NCBI GenBank assembly: GCA_965204905.1
Contig: OZ242042.1
Location: forward strand, 3,844,001-3,908,000
Source of the DNA: Bin87 sp965204905
GTDB taxonomy: Bacteria > Chloroflexota > Dehalococcoidia > Lucifugimonadales > UBA3495
Direction: 5' to 3'
DNA length: 64,000 nucleotides
In this document: piece after piece, positions 40,089 through 47,704 of the stretch
Numbering within the stretch: position 1 is the first letter of the stretch
How the letters are laid out: the number at the start of each line of letters is the position of its first letter
Position numbers and translations under genes: made by a program
Notes under the pieces: model-generated
What the model saw: the letters and a program-made list of their open reading frames with translations, nothing else
Told to the model about the DNA's origin: nothing
The model's database searches: none

Positions 40089-41465
40089 ATGCCGAGTATA
40101 TTCGTCAGGCCCCGCGGCAGGGGCCGCCGACTGCTTCGTACCGCCCGTCGCAAGACGGAGGGGAACTCGCCGGCCCTGGTGGTGCTGGGGGTTGGGACTG
40201 CGGGCGCGAAACGAGCATTGTTGTTTCTCCAGCGGCTGTCGGAGCTGTCGGAGATTGGACGGGTTCAAAGCGCGATTTTCTACGATTGCAACGAGATTAC
40301 GATCAGTTACATCCAGAGTTTCCTGAGGAAGTTCCTGGGGAGGTCCAAGCAGGGCACGGGCGTACAGGTACTGTTTCCGAACTACATTCCCATAGCCAAC
40401 GGCTTTATGCGCGACCCCAAGCTGTTCGAGGAGTACGAAGGGCCGTTGGAACGGGATATGGACAGCATCGTAAGCCAGGTCATAGCGCAGTCTGAGCGGT
40501 CGGGCCGGTCGCCTGAGACGATAATTGAATTCATGAGTTTTTCGGGTCATGCGACCCTGGGCGGGCGGCTGCATCGGAAATTGCGCGGAGCTTTTCCGGG
40601 CGCAGTGATTCTTCCGGTACTGAAATTGCCGCAAGATCACGTATCGGAAGAATGGACCAGGCGATACATCTGGGAACGTTTTGAGGATTTGCTGGAAGGG
40701 TCCGAATGTCTGCTGACCGGTCAGAACAACGGCAGTTTTGCCGAGGATGACATAAGGCTGGCTACCGGTTTGGCAAGCGTTGAAATTGCGGATTTCGATG
40801 AGGAAGGGGCTACCGGCAGCCCGTTGGCGGCGGCGTGTCAGCGACTGAGCGCGGCGTCGGGCGGCTGGTTGGGGATGGCGACGGTGAAGCGGAAGATGCC
40901 GGTGATGAAGAAGTTCGAGTGGCTGCGGCTGCCTCCGTGGTGGCGGGAGTACGCGGCGGTGGGGCCGGAGGACGAGTTGCCGATGGCGGTGGGACACGCA
41001 ATCTGGTCAACGCTGGATCCGCCCTCGCACATAGCCGAAGGCATGAATGACCTGAACCATGTTCCGCAGGAGGTGGTGGTGTCGTTGCCGGTGCATCCGG
41101 ACGCGCTGGAACCGGTGGCGGCAAACGCGGCGGAAGTGCTGTCGAGCAGCAACCTGTTCGGTCAATTCCCCAACATGGATATTGCGTTCAATACGGCCCG
41201 GTTCGTGGAGGGATTGTCGGAGGAGCCCTACATCCACATAACGCGAGTGTATCCGGTGCAGGGGGAGTTGGCTCCGGTGATGGACATACTGCATCCCGGT
41301 TACTCGACGGAGAACCGGACAGTAACGGCGGCGCACGAGACCGGGTTCGGAACGTATTATCACATGGATGCGATTGGGGACGGCGATGAAATCGACCGTT
41401 CTGAAGGACCATACGGGTCGGACGAATCCGGAGAAGAATGGAGGCAATATGTACGCTATATTTAG
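40089..41465 (+). CDS. Tubulin/FtsZ-like superfamily candidate, paralogue A
   Basis: The product is 458 residues, paralogous to the next gene. The Rossmann-like N-terminal half shows VVLGVGTAGAKRALLFLQRL (residues 31-50, like the first phosphate loop after a beta strand), a second strand SAIFYDCNEITI, and at 145-181 IIEFMSFSGHATLGG then VILPVLKLP. That glycine-rich turn is where tubulin/FtsZ have GGGTGSG followed by a strand ending in Pro. A further segment, DIRLATGLASVE, may match the nucleotide-base helix. The basic N-terminus and acidic tail look disordered. No strong ribosome site is seen. The assignment rests on pattern only; a function unrelated to tubulin is possible. Confidence 0.5.
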   Translation: MPSIFVRPRGRGRRLLRTARRKTEGNSPALVVLGVGTAGAKRALLFLQRLSELSEIGRVQSAIFYDCNEITISYIQSFLRKFLGRSKQGTGVQVLFPNYIPIANGFMRDPKLFEEYEGPLERDMDSIVSQVIAQSERSGRSPETIIEFMSFSGHATLGGRLHRKLRGAFPGAVILPVLKLPQDHVSEEWTRRYIWERFEDLLEGSECLLTGQNNGSFAEDDIRLATGLASVEIADFDEEGATGSPLAAACQRLSAASGGWLGMATVKRKMPVMKKFEWLRLPPWWREYAAVGPEDELPMAVGHAIWSTLDPPSHIAEGMNDLNHVPQEVVVSLPVHPDALEPVAANAAEVLSSSNLFGQFPNMDIAFNTARFVEGLSEEPYIHITRVYPVQGELAPVMDILHPGYSTENRTVTAAHETGFGTYYHMDAIGDGDEIDRSEGPYGSDESGEEWRQYVRYI

Positions 41466-41696
41466 TAGTTTTTCCATATTTTTGCCAAATAGTAGTACAG
41501 GAACGCTATTTGACGCCTACAGTACGCATCTACTATAATAGGCAGAGCCGGCGACCGCCGGATTCGCTGAGATCAATCCATTCACATATAATATCTTACG
41601 CCATTTATAACTTGATCGGATGTAGTTCAACTTTGCCACGCGAACTACTGAGACTGAATCGGGGACTGCCCAAATTGGCAAGGGGGTTCAACAGCC
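41466..41696. other. AT-rich intergenic region between the paralogues
   Basis: About 230 bases, clearly more AT-rich than its neighbours. It contains a near-consensus promoter (41510-41539) and a second TATAAT at 41587-41592. The long leader suggests separate control of paralogue B. Confidence 0.6.
41510..41539 (+). promoter_or_regulatory. Near-consensus sigma70 promoter for paralogue B
   Basis: TTGACG (41510-41515), an 18-base spacer and a perfect TATAAT (41534-41539). The predicted transcript start is near 41546, about 150 bases before the ATG at 41697. A second TATAAT at 41587-41592 lacks a clear -35. Confidence 0.65.
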
Positions 41697-43223
41697 ATGC
41701 CGCCCAAATTGCAAAATCGAACATTCCACATCCGTCGGAACAACCCCTATCGTTTGGGCTCGCAGCAAGACCACGACCGCGAAGGAGTTCCGCCACCCAT
41801 CGTATCGGTGGCCGTAGGGACTGCCGGATACAAGCGCAGTTGGAAATGGGCCCAACGCATGGGAGAAGCAGGGGTGCTGGACCGAGTGCAGAGCCTTTTG
41901 ATGTATGACTGCAACCAGGGCAGCATCGACGCGATTGACGCCGAAACCCGGGCAATGCGCCGGCGAGATAGGTTCGCCAGCCTGCCGGTAATCGTGCCCG
42001 GCTACCTCCCCAAGGTGGACGGGTTTCTGAGGGACCCCAACGCGTATAAGGACTACTTCGGGCTGATCCATCGCGACATGGAGCGTATGGTTGACACGGT
42101 AGCCCGCAGGTCGGAAGAAGTGGGTTCACCGCCGCAGATAATCCTGGAGTGGCTGGGCTTCGGAGGCCACGCCAAGCTGGGCGGAGTTCTGCACCAGATG
42201 TTGCAGGACAGGTTCCCGGACGCGCTGTTCCTCCCGATTATGCTGATGCCCAGGGAGCACGTTCTGGAAGAGAACATGCGAAGGGAAACTTGGGGAGCCT
42301 ACGAAGAGACGATGGGCCTGTCACGGCCCCGGACAATCAACAGTTCGTCTGGAGAGGGCCATGAGATGCGGGGCTACCCTGCCCTGATCACCGACAACAG
42401 GATTTCCCGGGATTACCAGCGGCTGGACAACAGGCTGGCGATCGGCCTGGCTTCCATGGAAGCCGGTATGCGGGACCGGGTTGACAGCGGATCATTGTCG
42501 GAAACGGTGGCGAGCTTTGGCGGTTACTCGAATGGCTGGTTCGGGATGCGGGTGATGAGCCGGCGCCTGGACGTGAACAACGTGCCACAGTTGAGCCCGC
42601 GCTGGCTGCCCAGCCGCCTGCGCCGCTCGGAGCTGGTAGTGGTCAACGACGACGCCAAGCAGCTTTCATGGGCCACCAAGAAGGCGATGTGGGACATCCT
42701 GGACCCGAACCGCCACGACATGAACCTGGCCAACCACGAATTCATTCACGGCGAGTCGGTGATGCGGATGGTGATTACTCTGCCCGTTGAACCGGAAGGC
42801 ATAGCCGAGATTGAGAATGACGTCCGCGACCAGTTGGATCGGGAAGACTTCGAGTTGGCGTACCCCAACCTGACCTGGTCCTTCGCCTCCGCCAACTTCC
42901 AGGAGACTCTTGGGGACCGGCACATGCACGTGTCGTTGGTGTACCCGTTGCAGACGGAGAACATATACAGCATCACGGACATCATGTATGACACCTACAC
43001 ACCGGCGCACATGGCGGACGGCCTGCAGCAAACGGGATTCGGCACGGGCCACTTCATGGCCCCCAACGGGTACAATGCGGAGACCCAGTTCGGGTACGTG
43101 TCCCGCGGCCAGCAGATCAAAAATGAACGAGAGAGGCAAAACCGTGCTGCGGCTATTACCCAGGAAAGGCCTTATGGCAACGGCAACGGTCACGAGAATG
43201 GCATGGGTGGGTTCCGCCCATAG
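41697..43223 (+). CDS. Tubulin/FtsZ-like superfamily candidate, paralogue B
   Basis: The product is 508 residues and aligns along its length with paralogue A: VSVAVGTAGYKRSWKWAQRM with VVLGVGTAGAKRALLFLQRL; LLMYDCNQGSI with IFYDCNEITI; VPGYLPKVDGFLRDP with FPNYIPIANGFMRDP; LEWLGFGGHAKLGGVLHQML (154-163 is the glycine turn) with the A turn; FLPIMLMPREHVLEENMRR with ILPVLKLPQDHVSEEWTRR; RLDNRLAIGLASME with DIRLATGLASVE. The C-terminal tail (YGNGNGHENGMGGFRP) looks flexible, like FtsZ tails. AAGGGGG precedes the ATG. A pair of such proteins could form a two-component filament; that is inference. Confidence 0.5.
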   Translation: MPPKLQNRTFHIRRNNPYRLGSQQDHDREGVPPPIVSVAVGTAGYKRSWKWAQRMGEAGVLDRVQSLLMYDCNQGSIDAIDAETRAMRRRDRFASLPVIVPGYLPKVDGFLRDPNAYKDYFGLIHRDMERMVDTVARRSEEVGSPPQIILEWLGFGGHAKLGGVLHQMLQDRFPDALFLPIMLMPREHVLEENMRRETWGAYEETMGLSRPRTINSSSGEGHEMRGYPALITDNRISRDYQRLDNRLAIGLASMEAGMRDRVDSGSLSETVASFGGYSNGWFGMRVMSRRLDVNNVPQLSPRWLPSRLRRSELVVVNDDAKQLSWATKKAMWDILDPNRHDMNLANHEFIHGESVMRMVITLPVEPEGIAEIENDVRDQLDREDFELAYPNLTWSFASANFQETLGDRHMHVSLVYPLQTENIYSITDIMYDTYTPAHMADGLQQTGFGTGHFMAPNGYNAETQFGYVSRGQQIKNERERQNRAAAITQERPYGNGNGHENGMGGFRP

Positions 43224-43245
43224 CATTCTCCCATTACGAGCGGAC

Positions 43246-43309
43246 GCAGGGGCGGGTTTCAAACCCGCCCCTGCACGTTTTACGACTGGATTCCGGCTTT
43301 CGCCGGAAT
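43246..43309. terminator. Two adjacent palindromes between convergent genes
   Basis: The first is a 29-base perfect palindrome (GCAGGGGCGGGTTTC and complement, 43246-43274). The second, at 43290-43309, is ATTCCGGC-TTTC-GCCGGAAT. A TTTTA follows the first. They fill the gap between the stop of paralogue B and the stop of the LLM gene, where a bidirectional terminator is expected. Both are members of dispersed repeat families. Confidence 0.5.
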
Positions 43310-43322
43310 GACGCCTTGTACG

Positions 43323-44450
43323 TCAGTTGTCAGCGGCCAGCGATTCTTTGCGGGCCTTCTCCTGAAAGTGGGGGATGATGTACTTTCCGAACAGCCGCAG
43401 GGATTCCATTACCTCTTCGTGGCTGACCGGCCCGACCTGGAACAGGGGCATGATCTCATCGACGCCCATGCGCTCGTAGTCTTCGATGTACTTGATGCAG
43501 TCGTCGGGGTTGCCGATGCAGAAGCGTCCGCCATCCTCAACGAGGGAGCGGGAGGTGACCTCATCGGCGCGGGCGGTGTCGGCGTTGACGGCGCGCTGGT
43601 AGTGCCACTGGAAATCCGGCGGCACGCGAGCGGGGTCATAGCCCTGCCAGACGTAGGAATCGCGGATGCGCTGTTGCTCGCGGTACCAGTCGATGATGGT
43701 TTCGGCGCGGTCAAAAGCTTGCTGCCGGTTTTCCATGCAGAGGCCCACGGTGTTGCCGGCGACGCGGGGATAGACGAGCTTGGTTGCGGGTTCGGGATTC
43801 TGGATTGCATCCCGGTAGATTTGGATGAGACCTTCGGCCCGTTCGAGGCCGATGCTGGTTTGAGCCAGGCAGCCCAGGCCCTGGCGTCCGACTTTCTCGG
43901 CGGTGAATTCCTGGCTGACCGCCTGCCAGATTGGCGGATGGGGTTTTTGCACCGGCTTGGGGATTATTTCCCGGGGCGGTATGTCGTAGTGTTTGCCCTG
44001 AAACGAGAAGGTTTCCTCCGTCCAGGCTCCGGGGATGATCTGGAGGTATTCCTCGACCATTTCGGAGACGTCGGGCAGGTCTGAGCCATAAGGCAGCATC
44101 TGATACGGATATCCGGACCGGCCGATGCCGAGATTGACGCGACCGCCGGACAGGATGTCCAACGTGGCCATACGGGAAGCGACGTGCAACGGGTGGTGCA
44201 ACGGCGCCAAGGTCACCGCAATGCCCAGGCGCATGTTAGTGGTCCGCTGGCTGAGGGCAGCCAGGGTGATGTCGGGGGCGCTGGAGTGTGACCACTCGGA
44301 GCGGAAATGGTGTTCCACGAACCAGACCGAGGTCATGCCGATTTCTTCAGCGAAGCAGACCTGTTCCATCATTTCCTGGAACTTGCGGGATTCACTGTGT
44401 TCGTCCCAGGGTTTGGGCACCTGGATCTGGTAAAAAAGGCCGAGGTCCAT
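43323..44450 (-). CDS. LLM-class flavin-dependent oxidoreductase (luciferase-like)
   Basis: The product is 375 residues from the ATG at 44450 (MDLGLFYQIQVPKPWDEHSE). The TIM-barrel luciferase-like fold shows MTSVWFVEHHFRSEWSHSSA, TNMRLGIAVTLAPLHHPLHV, ILSGGRVNLGIGRSGYP and PPIWQAVSQEFTAEKVGRQG. Relatives are FMN- or F420-dependent monooxygenases and reductases; the cofactor cannot be decided from this sequence. Expansion of this family is well known in SAR202-type Chloroflexota. The frame is open far upstream but nothing conserved is there. Confidence 0.9.
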   Translation of the reverse strand: MDLGLFYQIQVPKPWDEHSESRKFQEMMEQVCFAEEIGMTSVWFVEHHFRSEWSHSSAPDITLAALSQRTTNMRLGIAVTLAPLHHPLHVASRMATLDILSGGRVNLGIGRSGYPYQMLPYGSDLPDVSEMVEEYLQIIPGAWTEETFSFQGKHYDIPPREIIPKPVQKPHPPIWQAVSQEFTAEKVGRQGLGCLAQTSIGLERAEGLIQIYRDAIQNPEPATKLVYPRVAGNTVGLCMENRQQAFDRAETIIDWYREQQRIRDSYVWQGYDPARVPPDFQWHYQRAVNADTARADEVTSRSLVEDGGRFCIGNPDDCIKYIEDYERMGVDEIMPLFQVGPVSHEEVMESLRLFGKYIIPHFQEKARKESLAADN

Positions 44451-44575
44451 ACTGTTACGCTCCTGTGGTGGCGGATGGACGCATTGTAACAGAGGGAGAT
44501 TGTCGGAATCAGGTTGTACATGATTATTCAAACTATTTCTGAAAAGTATCTGATAAGATGGACACATACATTCAA

Positions 44576-44605
44576 TTGACACTATCGGAAAGGCAGCCGT
44601 AGAAT
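44576..44605 (+). promoter_or_regulatory. Predicted sigma70-type promoter before the Lrp-domain gene
   Basis: Perfect TTGACA (44576-44581), an 18-base spacer and TAGAAT (44600-44605), 85 bases before the ATG at 44691. Confidence 0.6.
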
Positions 44606-44690
44606 TGTGCGGCGATTGAGCCGGGGCGCTGCGCCGTATTGCGCTTCGTTTCAGGCCGACTGATTGACGAATACAAGGAGACGGCGAGCT

Positions 44691-44927
44691 ATGGCAACGA
44701 AAGCCTTTTTGCTGGTTGAGACCGCTGTGGGCCGCACTCGGGACGTGGCGAACACGCTGAGAGGGTTGGACGGCATTGAATCGGTGGACGTGGTCACCGG
44801 GCCCTACGACATCATCGCGATCATAACCGGGGACGATATGTCGGTGGTTGGCGGGCTGGTGACGGAAAAGATTCACACGGTGGTGGGCGTGGTGCGCACG
44901 GTAACCTGCGTTGCGGTGGATGCTTGA
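44691..44927 (+). CDS. Lrp/AsnC-type ligand-binding (RAM) domain protein
   Basis: The product is 78 residues consisting only of the RAM ligand-binding domain: KAFLLVETAVGRTRDVANTL, GIESVDVVTGPYDIIAIITG and VVGVVRTVTCVAVDA. There is no helix-turn-helix, so it cannot bind DNA alone. Stand-alone RAM proteins bind amino acids or similar ligands or modulate full-length Lrp proteins. AAGGAG lies about 10 bases upstream. Confidence 0.88.
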   Translation: MATKAFLLVETAVGRTRDVANTLRGLDGIESVDVVTGPYDIIAIITGDDMSVVGGLVTEKIHTVVGVVRTVTCVAVDA

Positions 44928-44971
44928 CGAAAACGGGGCGTTTGAACGGGGTCCACATAGCGACCCCGGTC

Positions 44972-45030
44972 CCCTCACCCCAGCCCTCTCCCGCCAGAGG
45001 CGGACGTTCCGTCCACCAGGGGAGAGGGAG
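44972..45030. repeat. CCCTCTCCC repeat carrying a 22-bp nested insertion
   Basis: Compared with the copy at 38475-38512, this copy is identical on both sides but has 22 extra bases at 44993-45014, beginning GCCAGAGGCGGACG. The inserted piece is itself two small palindromes (CCGCC-AGA-GGCGG and GGACG-TTC-CGTCC). Confidence 0.8.
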
Positions 45031-45065
45031 TTTTAGACATTCTCCAGGGAGACAAGGAGGCATCG

Positions 45066-46241
45066 GTGGAGTATCGCTTTACCCCGGACGACGAGCATTT
45101 TCGGGGCGAATTACGCCAGTTCATCGAGTCGGAATTGCCCGACGATTGGGAAGGCGGCGGGCGCTGGCCGGAGGAATACGACTGGGACTTCACGATGCAC
45201 CTGCGGGGTAGGTTGGCCGACAGGGGTTGGCTGACCATGCACTGGCCGGAGGAGTACGGAGGGCAGGACGCCTCGCCGGTGAGGTCGGCGATTTACAACG
45301 AGGAGTTGGCCTACCTGCGGGCGCCCGGCCGGGACATTTTCGGGGTGAGGATGCTGGGGCCGACGCTGATGATTCACGGCAGCGAGGAGCAGAAGCAGGC
45401 GCATCTGCCACCCATCGCGAGGGGCGAGATTCAGTGGTGCCAGGGGTACAGCGAACCGGAGTCGGGTTCGGACCTGGCCTCGTTGAGCACCAGGGCGGTG
45501 CGGGACGGCGACGAGTACGTGATCAACGGGGCAAAGATCTGGACGACGCTGGCGCACCGGTCGGACTGGATCATGTGCCTGGCGCGGACGGATCCGGAAG
45601 CGCCGAGGCATCGCGGCATCAGTTTCATCCTGGTGGACATGAAATCGCCGGGTGTGGAAGTGCGGCCGGTGATCAACATGGCCGGCGGGCATGAGTTCAA
45701 CCAGGTGATATTCGACAACGTGCGGGTGCCGGCCAGTAACGTGGTGGGGGAGGAAAACCGGGGTTGGTACGTGGCGGTGACGCTGCTGGACTTTGAGCGC
45801 TCGGGGATTGATTACTCGGCCATTGCCCGGAGGCTGCTGGACGACACTCGCGAGTACGCGGGCAACCTATCGCGGAATGGGACGAAGGTTACGGAGATGC
45901 CCTGGGTGCGTAATCTGCTGTCGGATCGCTATGTAGAGTGCGAAGTGGCGCGGCTGATGGCTTACAACGTGGCCTGGATGCAGGGTGAGGGACTGGTGCC
46001 GAACAAAGAGGCGTCGATGAGCAAAGCCTTCGGCAGCGAGACGCTGCATCGGTCGGCGAACGCGGCGCTGGAGGTGGCCGGTATGCCGGGGGCGCTGGCG
46101 CGGGATGAGGCGCGGGCGCCGTTGAAGGGTCGGCTACCCGAGAACTGGATGATCAGCTTCTCGCACAAGATAGCCGGCGGGACTTCGGAGGTGCAGCGCG
46201 GCATAGTGGCGGGGCGAGGTTTGGGTTTGCCGCGAGGGTAG
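45066..46241 (+). CDS. Acyl-CoA dehydrogenase family protein
   Basis: The product is 391 residues with a GTG start at 45066 and AAGGAGG 6 bases upstream. FAD enzyme with the three-domain fold: LTMHWPEEYGGQDASPVRSA, QWCQGYSEPESGSDLASLST (FAD and substrate contacts), WTTLAHRSDWIMCLARTD, IFDNVRVPASNVVGEENRGW, and the C-terminal KIAGGTSEVQRGIVAGRGLG that contacts FAD. It oxidises an acyl-CoA at the alpha-beta position; chain preference is unknown. GTSEVQ at the C-terminus is typical. Confidence 0.93.
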   Translation: MEYRFTPDDEHFRGELRQFIESELPDDWEGGGRWPEEYDWDFTMHLRGRLADRGWLTMHWPEEYGGQDASPVRSAIYNEELAYLRAPGRDIFGVRMLGPTLMIHGSEEQKQAHLPPIARGEIQWCQGYSEPESGSDLASLSTRAVRDGDEYVINGAKIWTTLAHRSDWIMCLARTDPEAPRHRGISFILVDMKSPGVEVRPVINMAGGHEFNQVIFDNVRVPASNVVGEENRGWYVAVTLLDFERSGIDYSAIARRLLDDTREYAGNLSRNGTKVTEMPWVRNLLSDRYVECEVARLMAYNVAWMQGEGLVPNKEASMSKAFGSETLHRSANAALEVAGMPGALARDEARAPLKGRLPENWMISFSHKIAGGTSEVQRGIVAGRGLGLPRG

Positions 46242-46272
46242 AGGCGTGATCGATCAGGGTGGCCGGGTTGCC

Positions 46273-46656
46273 CTATTCGTCTTCGCCGGCCAACTTCTTG
46301 ATAAGTTCCGGGGTGAGGGTTACGCCGGCTTCCGCCAGCACTTTGTTGATGCGCTCGCGCTCGGCTTGGCGTCCCTCTTGCCGACCTTTTTCTTTGGCCC
46401 TTTTTTCGACCGCTTCCTTTGCCGCAAAAAACACTGTGAAACCTCCGTAAAGCGCCACCGTAGTGGGAAACAGCAGCAGCGTAGCTACTATTATAGTCCC
46501 GTCTTCCCGTTCAGTCAGGTTTTTCAGTAAGGACAGTACCGGCAGCCGGCTGCATAGCGTACAGCCGTCAACCAGAACTGCCAGCAGCATACTGACGCTG
46601 ATTGAAACCGAGCCGTCAAAAAATCGCCAAGTTGAGCGATGGTCGTTATTTTCCAT
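46273..46656 (-). CDS. Small membrane protein with C-terminal coiled coil
   Basis: The product is 127 residues. Two hydrophobic segments (VSMLLAVLVDGCTLCSRLPV and GTIIVATLLLFPTTVALYGG with FTVFF) are followed by a charged helical stretch EAVEKRAKEKGRQEGRQAER and a short end PELIKKLAGEDE. No family is recognised. The charged helix would face the cytoplasm. It converges with the acyl-CoA dehydrogenase gene (31 bases between stops). Confidence 0.65.
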   Translation of the reverse strand: MENNDHRSTWRFFDGSVSISVSMLLAVLVDGCTLCSRLPVLSLLKNLTEREDGTIIVATLLLFPTTVALYGGFTVFFAAKEAVEKRAKEKGRQEGRQAERERINKVLAEAGVTLTPELIKKLAGEDE

Positions 46657-46693
46657 TGCAGTGTAATATTCTCCCGGCGCATTGTCGGCAAGG

Positions 46694-46721
46694 GTAGGGG
46701 CGAAGCATGTCTCGCCCCTAC
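46694..46721. repeat. GTAGGGGCG-family palindrome
   Basis: GTAGGGGCGA and TCGCCCCTAC around an 8-base loop, between the ends of two minus-strand genes. Confidence 0.8.
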
Positions 46722-46740
46722 GGATGGGTGTCGTACATTT

Positions 46741-47112
46741 TTAGAGCGTTAGAGAGGCGAAGGCGGCGGCCTCTTCCGGGGTGAGTTCCCGCATGGCGCG
46801 GCGGCAGCGATTGAGGATGCGAAAGATGGTGCGCGGGGTTACTGAGAACCGTTGAGCCGCCTCTTTTACCGACAGACCTTCGGAATGGATGGCAGTAGCG
46901 ATGTGGAAGTCATGAGCCAGGCGCCGATACGTGTTGAACCAGGCCATGTCGTCGAACTTGCAGCGGGACAGGGGGCATTCGAGGCAGGTTTGCGCGACCT
47001 CGCATCCGGTGTCGGCGTAGTGCTCAATACCGGGTTCCTTATTATTGCGGCGTTTGTCGGGGGCAACGGCGTTCACTCCGTACATAAGCGCTCCGAAACG
47101 TGCGTTCTTCAT
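46741..47112 (-). CDS. Putative DNA-binding protein with Cys cluster and helix-turn-helix
   Basis: The product is 123 residues. Residues 37-51 carry C-x5-C-x2-C-x4-C (CEVAQTCLECPLSRC), a likely zinc or iron-sulfur site. A C-terminal helix-turn-helix follows (GLSVKEAAQRFSVTPRTIFR, then ILNRCRRAMREL), similar to sigma-70 region 4-like or phage regulators. It may be a small transcription regulator. The exact family is not recognised. The start could also be the Met at residue 10. Confidence 0.65.
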   Translation of the reverse strand: MKNARFGALMYGVNAVAPDKRRNNKEPGIEHYADTGCEVAQTCLECPLSRCKFDDMAWFNTYRRLAHDFHIATAIHSEGLSVKEAAQRFSVTPRTIFRILNRCRRAMRELTPEEAAAFASLTL

Positions 47113-47317
47113 TCAGGCGATTATAGAACCGACGTTCCGTAGCCGTCAACCGTTTTTAGAACCTATTATCGTTGCATGACGAGATCGCCTTTCGCCAGAG
47201 GCGGACGCTCTCAATGACGAGGCGGAAAGTCGGAGGCCCCTGTCCCTGCGTTAGTCCCGGCGAGCCGCTGCCAGAACCCTGGGATGTGCTAACATCAACC
47301 GGTAAGGCGGTGTTGCG

Positions 47318-47704
47318 ATGTTGAGATTTCTCTGGCCCCTGCTGTTGATGTTCGGCCCACAGTTGGCGCCGCGCGTGATCAAGTTCGTCCGCGCGGTGTG
47401 GCTCTTGCACAAAGACAGCCGGGTGAACATTCTGCTCAAATTGCTGGTTCCCCTGTCGCTGGTGTACGCGGTTTGGCCATGGGACTTTATTCGGGACCAC
47501 ATTCCGTTCGGTTTGGGGCGCTACGATGACATCATTATTTTCGGGTTGGCGCTTTTCATATTCTGGAAGCTGTGTCCGCCGGCGGTGGTGCGGGAGCACA
47601 TGGGAGATCCGCCGCCGCCTCGGCCGGAGGACCGGGATCCGGATAGCGTGGTGGATGGCGAAGCCCGACCCACGGACGACAGGGAAGATCAAAGGGGCAG
47701 TTAA
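47318..47704 (+). CDS. DUF1232 (YkvA-like) membrane protein
   Basis: The product is 128 residues. The DUF1232 core is KDSRVNILLKLLVPLSLVYA, then WPWDFIRDHIPFGLGRYDDI, followed by a second hydrophobic segment (IIFGLALFIFWKLC) and an acidic, Pro-rich tail. The function of the family is unknown. Its stop (TAA) directly abuts the hemW ATG. Confidence 0.82.
   Translation: MLRFLWPLLLMFGPQLAPRVIKFVRAVWLLHKDSRVNILLKLLVPLSLVYAVWPWDFIRDHIPFGLGRYDDIIIFGLALFIFWKLCPPAVVREHMGDPPPPRPEDRDPDSVVDGEARPTDDREDQRGS

Noticed and set aside
46246..46530. Plus-strand frame opposite the small membrane protein
   Set aside because: The minus-strand frame has membrane helices and a coiled coil of normal composition; the plus reading does not.
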